Origin: Aporrectodea caliginosa
Lineage: Eukaryota > Annelida > Clitellata > Crassiclitellata > Lumbricidae
Length of the DNA stretch: 64,000 nt
Assembly: GCA_020284085.1 (NCBI GenBank)
Contig: JACEVL010000678.1
Coordinates: 77,001-141,000 of the forward strand
Reading direction: 5' to 3'
Shown: positions 52,190-64,000 of the stretch, in pieces
Numbering within the stretch: position 1 is the stretch's first letter
Layout of the letters: every line of letters starts with the position of its first letter
Position numbers and translations under genes: made by a program
Notes under the pieces: model-generated
Told to the model about the DNA's origin: nothing
What the model saw: the letters and a program-made list of their open reading frames with translations, nothing else
Databases searched by the model: none

Positions 52190-52525
52190 TAACAAAGAAA
52201 TTTTTATCAAGCGGACTTCTGTTTAAGCAAGAATTACTTCTCATCTATCCAACTTCTATTTAACCGAGAATTGTTTCACCAATCAAACTTCTATTTAGGC
52301 CAGAATTATTTTCGTCAATACCACGTCTGTTTAAGCAAAAAACTTAATCGATTTAGCTTCTATTGAAGCAAATACTTAGTTTAATCAATACAGCTTCTAG
52401 GCCCTATTTACGAAAACAATTACTTCCCTCAATCCAGCATCTATTTAAAGAAAGAATTTGTTTCATGAATCCAACTTTCATTTCGGCCAACAATTATATT
52501 CATCAATCCAGCTCCCATTTTAAAT
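52190..52525 (-). repeat. 36-bp minisatellite, inverted relative to 41.8-42.1 kb
   Basis: About nine diverged units at 35-37 base spacing carry AACTTCTATTT (starts near 52214, 52251, 52286, 52323, 52355, 52391, 52426, 52472, 52509). The reverse complement, AAATAGAAGTTGGATTGA, is the unit core of the array upstream of the Tudor gene. Unlike that array, no flanking inverted ends were seen. Confidence 0.7.
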
Positions 52526-53621
52526 TGACAAAATAAAATTAGCAACATAAACTACGGTTTTACCGTTACCTCTTAAAAAGACTTATGACCATTTTCATTC
52601 TCTAGATTAATGACCATATTTTTACTCCATAAGGATCTGTGTATCAAGACAGACATAGAACGTGGGTGGATTTAAAGTTTGGGTCCTAGGAACCGAATTC
52701 CTTTCCCTTTTTGTAGTTTGACTGTTTTGCAGTTCAAAGTAAGATAAATGTACTGAACGTCTATCTGTTCAAGGCTTCCTAACTTTTCTGTCAGGAGAAT
52801 CGAACATTTTTCTATGAATTAATCATAGGAAACAATATTTTTCATTCAGCCATAAATCTTTCCTTTGTAATAATTTCATCACACATCCAGCAATAATAAA
52901 TTACATGATCTGTCTATAAATGATTTGGCCTGATTGTTGTTTATTAGGGCCGTGTCTATTCGGAACCACAATTTCATTTTGTGGATCCTTTTTCAAACAT
53001 CAATCTGTCTGTGATTCCTCGGTTGAGAGTTGTAGTGACACTTTGCCGAAGTTTAAATTAGGATGGTCCTGTCTCTTCCTGTTTCCACTCCTTAATGTGA
53101 CAGTTGTGACTTAATTGATACGTCTCAGTGGAATCAAATAACCTAATAATTAGATGAATCTGAAGCAAATAAAGCAGATTATAAATATCTAAAGCCCTCG
53201 CATTTAATGATTCGCTAATTTCACGTTAAGTACTAACTAAAACACTGTTGAAGCAAATCTAAACAGAGCTACAAAATCGTCTGCACAGGCACATAAAGTC
53301 AAATTAAAAAAACAATTACAAACGAAATGGGCGTACTTCCCTAAAAGCAAAGTTTCAACATCCTTTGGTATCATGTCAAACTCAAATAGATGTAGACCGT
53401 CCGAGGACAAACTCTTGCCTAGCTGCTGCGATTTATGTATGGAGTATTAAAGTAATGTGGGCAAACACAAATGCCTATACCCGTAGGGTATTATTGAAGT
53501 TCCAGAGTTAGGAGAGGAAGGGCAATTACACGGAACATGGCATTTTCACTGAAGACTTGGAAGTTATCAGGCTATCAGCGGATGGCTTTCCAATGTAATA
53601 AAGCGGCAGACTTCGGTGGTC
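52526..53621. other. Intergenic
   Basis: Separates the Tudor gene from the 3' end of the aerolysin-fold gene. No exon or mobile element could be supported, and no canonical poly(A) hexamer for the minus-strand gene was recognised near its stop. Confidence 0.4.
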
Positions 53622-54425
53622 TCAGCTGATCTGCTTCTGGTCAACCTCAACAACCTGTTTGACTCCGAACCGGAAGTGGCATTTTCCCTTCGTCCGGCAG
53701 AGGACATTCTTCGTCTCTTTATCGACGGAGAAGGCCTCGGACGGTTTGATCCAATCGTCGTTGATCGCTTCCTTCACGATGTCGACGACCGGTCGCTCGA
53801 TTGCCTTCATGAATGAGTTATTGTTTTTGAGGTTCGTGAAAATGACCCTGGCTATGCCAGAGATGTGCGTCTTCACCTCGAAACCTCCCTTGTACTCCTC
53901 CTCGAGTATGATGAGCTTCGCCTCGCCCGTGTGATGAGCCTTGACCTGAACCTCGCTGTCCACTCCCCACGTCAACTCCTCCTCCACCGTCTGCCCCTCG
54001 GCGTTCGTCAGTTCTATCTCGCGCTTGAAACCGGCGTTCATCTCCAGGATCTCACAAGGAGTGGACAGCTTAACGTTCATCTCTACACCAGTCACGTAGC
54101 CCTGCTCCACTACAATGGTGCAGGACGATCGCGTCGTGCGCTGGATGCGAAAGGTGTACTTTTGTGGTTCGTCGGTATGGTTGGTGAAGCTGGTCTGGAA
54201 GAGAACGTTGTTCGTTGGGGTTCCACTGCCAGGGGGTGGCGGAGGGGGGTTGTAGTCAGCGTCGTCGTGGACGAACTTCACCCTCTTCCAGTCTATCTCC
54301 AGCGAAACCATGCCCTGCTTCAGGAGCTTGCGTTCCTTGGACGGAAAGTTTCGTTCGAAGTAGTCTCTCGCCCACATGTCGATCACCATCTCAAGGTCGA
54401 CTTTCTTAGTGCCTCCAGTCGCCAT
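53622..54425 (-). CDS. Aerolysin-fold (ETX/MTX2 or LIN-24-like) protein, 267 aa
   Basis: One continuous coding exon. A splice acceptor (GCGTTTCAG) nine bases upstream of the ATG suggests a 5' UTR intron. There is no signal peptide or membrane helix. Residues 1-65 form a helical N-terminus ending in a six-proline linker. From about residue 73, a beta-rich region with LFQTSFTNHTDEPQKYTF and alternating polar/non-polar strands (IVVEQGYVTGVEMNVKLS) resembles the pore-forming module of the ETX/MTX2 and aerolysin families, including the animal LIN-24 and hydralysin-like proteins. Known members oligomerise and insert a beta-hairpin into membranes; animal versions may act in defence, digestion or cell death. 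Whether this one forms pores is not shown. The coding base composition is more GC-rich than the flanks. The family call rests on overall pattern rather than on one invariant motif. Confidence 0.68.
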   Translation of the reverse strand: MATGGTKKVDLEMVIDMWARDYFERNFPSKERKLLKQGMVSLEIDWKRVKFVHDDADYNPPPPPPGSGTPTNNVLFQTSFTNHTDEPQKYTFRIQRTTRSSCTIVVEQGYVTGVEMNVKLSTPCEILEMNAGFKREIELTNAEGQTVEEELTWGVDSEVQVKAHHTGEAKLIILEEEYKGGFEVKTHISGIARVIFTNLKNNNSFMKAIERPVVDIVKEAINDDWIKPSEAFSVDKETKNVLCRTKGKCHFRFGVKQVVEVDQKQIS

Positions 54426-54454
54426 GACAACCTCCTGAAACGCAAATTCAATTC

Positions 54455-54875
54455 AATTCAATCAATCAATCAATCGTTTATTTGTAGTCAAACAACAATA
54501 AACAATAATATTACAGATGAGATTGCACTTTTAAGTATTGATTGTTGAATTTCACAAGGGAAGGCCCTGAAGGGATCAAAGGTCCCGCTAAGTAGGGACA
54601 CCTCTATATAATTTCAATTTATTGATCCCCAAAACAAACAAATAGAACGATAAAACGATAGCGCATTGGATAACACGCTGGCATCATGGCATGGAAAGCG
54701 AGAGGTACCGAGTTCGAGCCCCGTAGGGCGGATATGCTTTGTAGGCTGCTATTAGCACCGTTGTATTGCAGGCTGTCTGTTCTGTTAGTAGTTAAGATTT
54801 AAATTGCATAACATGTAAATGTACAGCGCAGTGCGTTTGTCAGGCGCTTCAATAAAGAAAAGATTATTATTAAGT
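54455..54875. mobile_element. Family D repeat followed by SINE family C copy
   Basis: 54455-54603 holds (TCAA)n and CCCGCTAAGTAGGGACACC (family D, reverse). 54652-54875 holds GATAGCGCATTGGATAAC, GAGTTCGAGCCCC and GCTTTGTAGGCTGCTATTAG with a tail TTCAATAAAGAAAAG (family C, plus). They lie just upstream of the aerolysin-fold gene, so its promoter or 5' UTR intron overlaps this repeat cluster. Confidence 0.62.
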
Positions 54876-56624
<1,749 letters not shown>

Positions 56625-57074
56625 TGAGCGCCCGCACATAGGGGCAAGAGGGGCACTTGCCACCCTCCTGGAAAACTGACACCTATTTTTTTTAACTACT
56701 ACTTTTTGGTGTTTAACAAATCCCTTCATACTAAAGCACTAATGGTTATACTAGTGATACACAAAGTGAAACTGAGAAATATAACTTTAAATATGAATAA
56801 AAAATTTCTAATTATTCTACAGCATACTCATTTCATTTTATATAATTATCTCGCTTTTTAACTGTTCTAAAAACATTTCGTGGAAAACTCTCAGTAAAGG
56901 ATAAATAACTGATTTTTTTGGATATTGTTTTAAATTTTCAAATTTTCCATTTTAAAACCTCTATGAAAAATACCCTTGTTCATAATTTCCTGTTTTGCAT
57001 TTTCAAGCTTTTGTAAACAATTTAACCGTTGCCATTGTGTTTTGCCCCACCTGCAAAAATATCTACGGGCGCCC
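56625..57074. mobile_element. Possible MITE with GGGCGCCCG ends
   Basis: The left end GAGCGCCCGCACATA and the reverse complement of the right end GGGCGCCCGTAGATA match at 12 of 15 bases. Subterminal GGGGCAAGAGGGGCA and TTGCCCCACCTG also pair. The AT-rich interior is non-coding. No clear target duplication was found. Confidence 0.45.
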
Positions 57075-57539
57075 ATGTGCACCATGATATCCGACAACTT
57101 CTAAGGTACCGGCGAAAACCGATAAATGGTATAGCTGCACCACTAAAAACCTTTTTAACCGTTCACAATGCACTTGCTACTTAACTCTGAGCATTTGCGC
57201 TGACTGTTGACAATGTGTGTAAAGCATCCTAGAAGTAGTTCAGTTTAGGATGGCAACTCGAACGCACAGACCGGCGTCGAATGGAAGCGCTGCACCAGTG
57301 AGTAGCCTTGATACCTGATTATATACGAGAAATAGTAGGCCTCATAAAACATACCCTACTTAGAAGCTGGTGTAGGCTTTGTAATTAACTAAGTTAAGTC
57401 CGGGTTCAGCTGTCATATACAGTCTCTCGACTACGTCATCATCCATGACCAAAATAGCATCGCACTCTGTACCTTAGCAGCACGACTGTTTGCAGAAATC
57501 CGGCTTGTCATAATTATAGTCATAGGCCTACTTAAAGTC

Positions 57540-57545
<6 letters not shown>

Positions 57546-57614
<69 letters not shown>
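57546..57614. repeat. (AT)n microsatellite
   Basis: About 34 uninterrupted AT units, able to form a hairpin. Confidence 0.95.
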
Positions 57615-57616
<2 letters not shown>

Positions 57617-58260
57617 GTAGGTTCAGAAGCTAGCAGCATCAATTAATGCTCTAATTGTTTATTTTTTTGGCTAATGCATCCGTACATTTGCACTGAGAAA
57701 TAATCGTGCAATTATATAGCACATACTTATATTTAAACTTATAAAATAAATTTGTATAGCCTGTACTCAGTTTATATTCTAATATTCATTTGGTGGTGAT
57801 ATAATTATATCAACGCAACCAGGTCAAAGGGTTTTTAAAGGGAGGGGCAAGTAATCTGACCTCAGTATCGTCGAAAATGTTAACGAACTCGTCAGGAATT
57901 CTCTAATCCTTCCGTTTAGTGAAGTTGCTGACCTTTTCATTTGAAAAAAAAATTGTTGCGATTTTCTTTCTTCAACCTAGGCTCAGCTTCTTAAATACTT
58001 TCCTTGCCTTTTTTTTACATTTTCATAATTTCATGGCTTCCAAGGAATTTTTATGACATTTGCATTCATTTCTGGGACTTTTATACAACCTTCCATTAGT
58101 ATCATAGGTTTCAGATAAATTTTGTAGTAGGCAAGTCAAGGGTGTTCTTCCGTTTCAAATGCAGTCAAGGCTGTATTAGCTTCTATTGACTCGTCTTTGT
58201 AATGTTGTAAATATCTTGGACAGATGAATATACATACACAATACACATGTGCATAGGCAG
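57615..58260. other. AT-rich intergenic
   Basis: No feature could be supported. Confidence 0.35.
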
Positions 58261-58269
58261 GTATATAAT

Positions 58270-58460
58270 GTGCGGATGGATGGATGGTTGGATAGATTGA
58301 TGGGATAGATGGCTGGGGGAATAGATGGATGGATGAGTGGATGGGTGGATGAATAGGTGAAATAGGTGGATAGATGGATTTGATGGCTGCTGCAATGAAG
58401 CATGGATGAATGCACAGAATGCATGTATTCATGGATGGATGAATTGATGGATGGATATAC
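58270..58460. repeat. Degenerate (GATG)n array
   Basis: GGATGGATGG, TAGATGGATG and similar units with many changes. Ser/Ile/His/Pro frames on the minus strand are artefacts. Confidence 0.8.
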
Positions 58461-59249
58461 ATACGTGCGCATGAATGTGCTATGCATAGGCCTACACGTA
58501 TCTTATTAATTATCTAATAAAGACAATGCTGCAACTAGTATGCATGCATGTATTTATGCATGTAGGTATGTATCATAATGGACGTGCATTATATGCTTAG
58601 ATACATGGACAATGTGAAACGTTCGGCTGTCCATAGAGTCTTTCTTCCACATATCGACTTGCACATTAACTCGGTTGTCCGTCCGTCACGAAACTGAGCC
58701 AGGGCAAGGCGAGGGGAGGGAAGGGAAGAAGAAGCCAGGAGTTAATTCCGCTAGAATCAATATGGTATTATCACGCCAGACTCATCCAGCCAGACAGCGT
58801 GCAAAGACATCAGAAAGAGAAGAAGAAGGTGAAGGTCCGAAGGGAGGGGAGTGACAAGCGGTAAAGGGATCCATGGATGGAATGCAGCATGTACTGCATA
58901 TCTTGATGATCTATCTGACCGTTGGCGTAGATACTGATCGTAGGTTGATAAAGACGGTCGAGTGAAACAGCCAAGCGCTTCTGGCGTAATCTCAATCGAA
59001 CTCATGCCAAGTGATAGGATCTCACGGCTATCAGCTGAATCCCGATTCAAGGGAATGAGAAGGGAAAGATTAAGCTGGAGCAAAGCCCAGTTACAGTTCA
59101 AAATGAGGTTACTACCTCCGTGTTCTATTGCGAAACTGGAAGCCTATGTGTGTCATTGTCTGTCTGTCTGTTTTTGCCAATTCTAATCTCTATCTATAAC
59201 CCATCCCTTTTTGATTAAGTATATTTTGTCCTCTTCGTACGTTACGTAC

Positions 59250-59290
59250 TCATGTATGTATGTATGTATGTATGTATGTATGTATGTATG

Positions 59291-59322
<32 letters not shown>

Positions 59323-59443
59323 TGTATGTATGTATGTATGTATGTATGTATGTATGTATGTATGTATGTATGTATGTATGTATGTATGTATGTATGTATG
59401 TATGTATGTATGTATGTATGTATGTATGTATGTATGTATGTGT
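59250..59443. repeat. (TATG)n microsatellite
   Basis: About 48 nearly perfect units. A hAT element inserted about 12 bases beyond its right end. Confidence 0.95.
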
Positions 59444-59463
59444 GTAGGGATGTATGTTTGCAT

Positions 59464-60591
59464 CAGGGGTGGACTGGGGAGTTCAAGCGGCCCGGGAAAA
59501 AAACAAAAGCGGCCCTAACTTCATGACTTTTATTTTCTTTGTGCATTTTTTCATGCATACCCGAGGGCCAGTGACCTCCAAAGTCATGGGTCACTTTACA
59601 AATTACATTATGCAATAACAAAAAACGATAAATCGCATATATAATTTATAATTATATATAAAATATTAAGAATGCGTCAACTCAAGTTATAAATCAATTT
59701 ATTCGGACTCACTGTGATGGTATTATTGCTGTTTATAGTATTAGCAACTTCTTTAAGCCGGGTGCCATTTCGGCTACATGATCTATAATTGTGTCATTAT
59801 TCAGTTCACTTAAAACATCGGTTTCTGTTGACATAAGCATAAAAGCTTCAAGGTGTGTAGATGACAATGAGCTTCGCAAGCGATTCTTAATGTATTTCAA
59901 TTTAGAGAAAGATCTCTCACAAGCTACTTGGGTAGACGACAGAGTCAATAAAAGTTTATATGCACTAAAGAGATGCTTGTATGCTTGCCCATAGAAACTG
60001 TATTTATGTAGTACAGAAAAGCAGCAAACAGGACATTTTTTGCAAAATTTGTCGGGTTGTTTACTTGCAGAAGGTGTTTGTTGAGAGCTGGTGTCTTCAG
60101 TTTGAATTGGAGTGGCTTTAAATAAATCGACTAGATTTCGGCATTTAGCTCCATCTTTACCAAGAATCTTTAGTTTCTTATCTCTTACTTTCTCCGCACC
60201 ACCTTTACATTTACGTTTCGGATTTATATCACTCATAACCGTAACATATCTTATTTAATTAATATTACTTATTACTAACTAACAAATTTAAAAGAAATTT
60301 TATCAAAACAAACTCAGTGGAAGACGCCGGAAGTAGAATGGAAGATGTAAATTCTTATCTAACATGGCGGCCGCTGGCTGTACGGAGCACTGTAGGTAAG
60401 TAAGTATGCATTGCTCTTTTTCAGTTAATTTACAAACCGGTTAACCGAAACTAAAAACCGGTTAACCGATGCCGCAATTTTTTGTAAAAAAACCTGTATC
60501 ATCTGTACTAAATTGATTAAATTATTATATCACCGGTCCTGGCGGCCCACCGGGAATCTTCCCGGTGTCCCGGCGGCCCAGTCCACCCCTG
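59464..60591. mobile_element. hAT transposon, internally deleted (1128 bp)
   Basis: Perfect 14-bp terminal inverted repeats CAGGGGTGGACTGG / CCAGTCCACCCCTG and a perfect 8-bp target duplication GTTTGCAT (59456-59463 and 60592-60599). The subterminal GCGGCCC blocks mirror each other. The element keeps one ORF on the minus strand. The exact ends and TSD imply a relatively recent insertion. Confidence 0.93.
59733..60236 (-). CDS. hAT transposase remnant: N-terminus joined to dimerisation domain (167 aa)
   Basis: An uninterrupted ORF inside the hAT element. Residues 1-40 are basic (MSDINPKRKCKGG start), 41-80 carry a small cysteine cluster (FCKKCPVCC), and about 92-157 match the hAT C-terminal dimerisation region: ACERSFSKLKYIKNRLRSSL followed by HLEAFMLMSTE. 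The catalytic RNase H-like core between these ends is missing, since full transposases are about 500-800 aa. It cannot catalyse transposition by itself. It could pair with full-length transposase, but this is inference. The start is the first ATG after an in-frame gap. Confidence 0.78.
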   Translation of the reverse strand: MSDINPKRKCKGGAEKVRDKKLKILGKDGAKCRNLVDLFKATPIQTEDTSSQQTPSASKQPDKFCKKCPVCCFSVLHKYSFYGQAYKHLFSAYKLLLTLSSTQVACERSFSKLKYIKNRLRSSLSSTHLEAFMLMSTETDVLSELNNDTIIDHVAEMAPGLKKLLIL

Positions 60592-60756
60592 GTTTGCATG
60601 CATACACGCATTTATGCATGTGTCTATTTATTTATACAAGTATCTAGTAAATGCATTCATGTACTGTAAATATATTCGTGTATATGAGCATATATTTATT
60701 TATTTACCGATGGGTCTATTTTTATCGTCTGCATATCTATGACGATGGCTACTCCA

Positions 60757-60757
60757 C

Positions 60758-60822
<65 letters not shown>
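60757..60822. repeat. (CT)n microsatellite
   Basis: About 30 CT units with a short TTTCTCAT interruption at the right end. Confidence 0.95.
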
Positions 60823-60823
<1 letters not shown>

Positions 60824-61019
60824 ATTCTCTCTCTCTTCCTGTGTTTAAGCGTTACCATATTATCTCCATCAGCCAATCCTTTCCCTTCGTTGTTCACTGC
60901 CTCCATCATCTGTCTGACTTGAGATTTCTTATCGCGTTATCAGGAAGATGCGCCCATCAAATGGATCTCCCGACGATGGGAAAACTACCGTCTTCCTCCG
61001 CCTCCATCCATCCCCCCAT

Positions 61020-61675
<656 letters not shown>

Positions 61676-61931
61676 CCCTCTCCCTCTCTTTGCAGCCCCC
61701 ATCTCTTCATTCACTGAATACGAGCAGTGCCTTATCTTCATTGCTCCTCTGCCGCCTCTTATCTTCACGACTTTCTTCTCAGACAGACCCAGACGTTGTT
61801 GTTCTGTGCCAGAACAATTCCACACAGGCAGTAATATACCTACTATAGAACGTACGTTCCGGCGATTTTATTAGCCATTTTAAAGGCGCTATACAAATGA
61901 TTGACTCAATTACATTACCCCTTTCATTTTT

Positions 61932-62400
61932 GTTCATTCATTCTGAGAATTTACATAGCGCCTCTTCATAAAATCTACTCAGAGGCGCTCTCTGCGCTAG
62001 ACTATTGTGATGTAAAGTGTAACTGCAGACGAAAATATGTAATCAATTTTCATCAAATATTTCATCCATTTCATCTCGTGACACTATGAGGACGCGTGTC
62101 CAATCCTCTCCCCCACCGTCTCATCTTCCCACTGACAACAGTGTACAGTCTGATGCTAGTTCCCACAACTCTTTAAGGGTTTGTGAAATGCGGAGTTTGC
62201 GATTATGCGACTCTTCTCTATGTATTCTGTCTCTCGGTGGTTTTGCTTCCGTATCTGTCTACATTCTAACACAGACTATACGTCTTCTGAACCACTCGAA
62301 GCCCTTGTTATTGCTTCAAATCATTAATTCATTCAAAAAAATTATATAGCGACCCTTCAAGAGTCCTATTCAGAGGTGCCCCCTGCGCTATTCTAAATTA
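61932..62400. repeat. Two copies of the ATAGCGCC...CAGAGG short repeat
   Basis: ATTTACATAGCGCCTCTTCA with TACTCAGAGGCGC (near 61950) and ATTATATAGCGACCCTTCA with TATTCAGAGGTGC (near 62340) are two copies of the repeat also seen near 9300, 15900, 27215, 30740 and 55370. Both begin after TTCATTC-like runs. Confidence 0.6.
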
Positions 62401-62519
62401 TGATAGAGTCAATATGACCAGACAGTCAGTCGAAAACGAACACAACTCTAATAACAGATGACTAGAGGAGTCACCACTGGCAAGGTCCCGCAAACACGAA
62501 GAGCCCTGTCAACGGATTC

Positions 62520-62929
62520 TCATCCAGAGCTGATGGTTGGCACGTTATTGGGAGTTCCTTGTCGCGGTAGCGTCGAGGAAGAGGAATGACGACAGGCGAC
62601 GAGGGTCGGAACACACGCACCTCGACACCATGTCAGTTCCTCGTAGATGGTAGAAGACGTTGCGTCTGGGCATCCCTCTGGCACTGGATCTGCAGAGGAC
62701 GACATTCATAGTAGCCGGCAAATGGTCGAATAGTGAGTGTCACCGATGTAGGACGGTGGACGCCATAACCGAAGGCTTTGTTGCACAGGTAACAACCTGA
62801 AACCCCTCAGCAGGCGAAACCATTCTGTCGGTCAGTGACGAGCTTACGGCTTCGATGGTAAGCGTCCGAAAATTGTCCAAAACACACCAGAAAGAGCGAC
62901 GAAAGAGAGAAGTATCTCCATAGAAGCAT
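62520..62929 (-). CDS. Possible small secreted cysteine peptide (2 exons, 83 aa)
   Basis: Exon 1 (62929-62848) encodes MLLWRYFSLSSLFLVCFGQF, a good signal peptide, then SDAYHRS and a strong donor GTAAGC in phase 1. A 158-base intron ends in TCCTCTGCAG. Exon 2 (62689-62520), in matching phase, reads HPVPEGCPDATSSTIYEEL, then TWCRGACVPTLVACRH, and stops. The mature part would have four cysteines. A second donor, GTGCGT at 62620, could instead continue the gene leftwards. I do not recognise the family. The evidence is only the signal peptide, the phase match and the splice sites, so chance is possible. Confidence 0.35.
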
Positions 62930-62999
62930 ACTAGGCAATTTTGAAAATCGAATAACAAAACTAGTCGAGCAAAAACGAGTTCGACCACCCAAGTGGTCA

Positions 63000-64000
63000 A
63001 AACTATGTTATGTTTTGTTATGCAATATGTTGTTATAGGCCTATTATGTTATTATTATTTGTATCTATTTTGCCTCCATCTCAGTCTCTGTCGACAGGTC
63101 ACACGATGGCGGTAAGAAATTTTGTTCTGAACATTATATTATGTAAGCGATGGTATAAGGTAGGTGAAATCAAGAGTGAGTGGGACTGCACACATCGTAG
63201 ATAAAACCTGGAAGAGGATAACGGAGGAAAGGAAGGAAGGGCAAACAGGAGGTCAATCGGTACGAGTTGTCGATCATTCCATGCGTCTCTTTCTCTCATT
63301 GCCTGCCTCCATTTCCAATTGTCTGTCTGTGTATACGAGCTATTTACTATCCCTGCTGCCAGCGTGTGCCTGTCTGCTTGTCCGTTTCTCCGTTTGTGTT
63401 TGGCTTTGTTTTACGTTTCACTTCCTGGTTTCCTATGTTTGATATTGCCTCAGTATTGTTGACCTATGTCCGCCTATGGCAGCTTAACCCTGCCTGTCTG
63501 TCCTCCTGTCTGTCTGTTTGTACAGCTGTGTGCCTCTGCTTCATGCAAGTTACGCAACAGCTGTAATGTCATTTGCTACGCCGTATGGTCGATTTCTTTC
63601 TCTATTATCCATTTGTCTGTGTTGCTGATCTGACTGTTGTCTGCTAGTGCAGCATAATGATGCTGTGCCGGAAACCTGCGCACCTGCCTCTGCAGCTTCA
63701 TCTTCCATACAATCGACTCTGATTTCTATTCAGCATCGGTTGAACCACAATGTGGTGACGAACCCAGGGCGATATACAATTTGTGCAGTCAATAGAAACA
63801 TCTGCTTATCATCTGCCGATAGCTATAACGCTACGCAAGGAGTTGATCTCTTGACCTCTCTGTGTCATTTGGCCTGACTCAGGCTAAGCCATTTTGACCC
63901 GTTATATTTCCTGGTTGTCGTTCCCACACCCAATCCACTGTGGCCACTCAAACTTTATCTCACTTCATCGAAACTAATGAACTATGCTCGAGGTCGCCTC
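63000..64000. other. Right-edge region, possible LINE N-terminal remnant
   Basis: Near 63720-63870 a plus-strand frame reads RLNHNVVTNPGRYTICAVNRN, loosely like the 2A-like 'NPGP' plus cysteine/PHD-type start of some CR1/L2 ORFs, but strongly decayed. The rest has CTGT-rich stretches and no supported exon. Confidence 0.22.

Noticed and set aside
53865..54548. 227-aa plus-strand frame opposite the aerolysin-fold gene
   Set aside because: It is an antisense shadow. The minus-strand frame has a recognisable fold pattern, start and upstream splice acceptor, while this one has none.
58757..59101. 114-aa minus-strand frame
   Set aside because: No recognisable domain, signal peptide or splice context. 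Several overlapping frames of similar length exist here by chance.

Overview
This is eukaryotic, metazoan genomic DNA. Its genes are split into many short exons with GT-AG introns. It carries several tRNA-derived SINE families, hAT-type DNA transposons with 8-bp target duplications, decayed LINE pieces and very long microsatellites. The gene set is animal: an ABCG2-like transporter pair, a fibrinogen-related protein with PAN and fibronectin type II domains, and a LOTUS/RRM/Tudor germline-type protein. I infer a marine invertebrate. A deuterostome such as an echinoderm is possible, but the sequence alone does not prove it. All exon models below were built by eye from reading frame, splice sites and intron-phase agreement.

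Layout. (1) 0.6-11 kb, plus strand: 14 exons (4th to 17th) of an ABCG2-like half-transporter; its first three exons would lie off the left edge. It has one 1-base deletion in the exon for the first membrane helix. (2) 12.9-24.5 kb, plus strand: a second, complete ABCG2-like gene with 17 exons and 677 aa. (3) 34.3-25.4 kb, minus strand: a complete three-exon gene for a secreted PAN + FN2 + fibrinogen-domain protein (397 aa). A nested pair of hAT elements sits in its second intron. (4) 35-42 kb: gene-poor DNA with a large GAT array, a LINE tail, a palindromic element with telomere-like interior and AT-rich microsatellites. (5) 42.4-51.5 kb, plus strand: a complete 11-exon gene for a 933-aa LOTUS-RRM-linker-Tudor protein, flanked on both sides by the same 36-bp minisatellite in opposite orientations. 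(6) 54.4-53.6 kb, minus strand: a 267-aa aerolysin/ETX-MTX2-fold protein coded in one exon. (7) 55-64 kb: mostly repeats, including an 1128-bp hAT element whose remaining ORF is only an N-terminus joined to the dimerisation domain, plus a possible small secreted cysteine peptide gene near 62.9-62.5 kb.

The genes do not form an obvious pathway. The FReD protein and the pore-forming-fold protein are both of types often linked to invertebrate immunity. The LOTUS/RRM/Tudor protein points to germ granules and piRNA biology. The transporters fit xenobiotic or metabolite efflux. The items most worth a second look are the domain architecture of the Tudor gene and its inverted flanking arrays, the PAN-FN2-FBG protein, the single lesion in the otherwise intact first ABCG copy, and the dimerisation-only hAT ORF.
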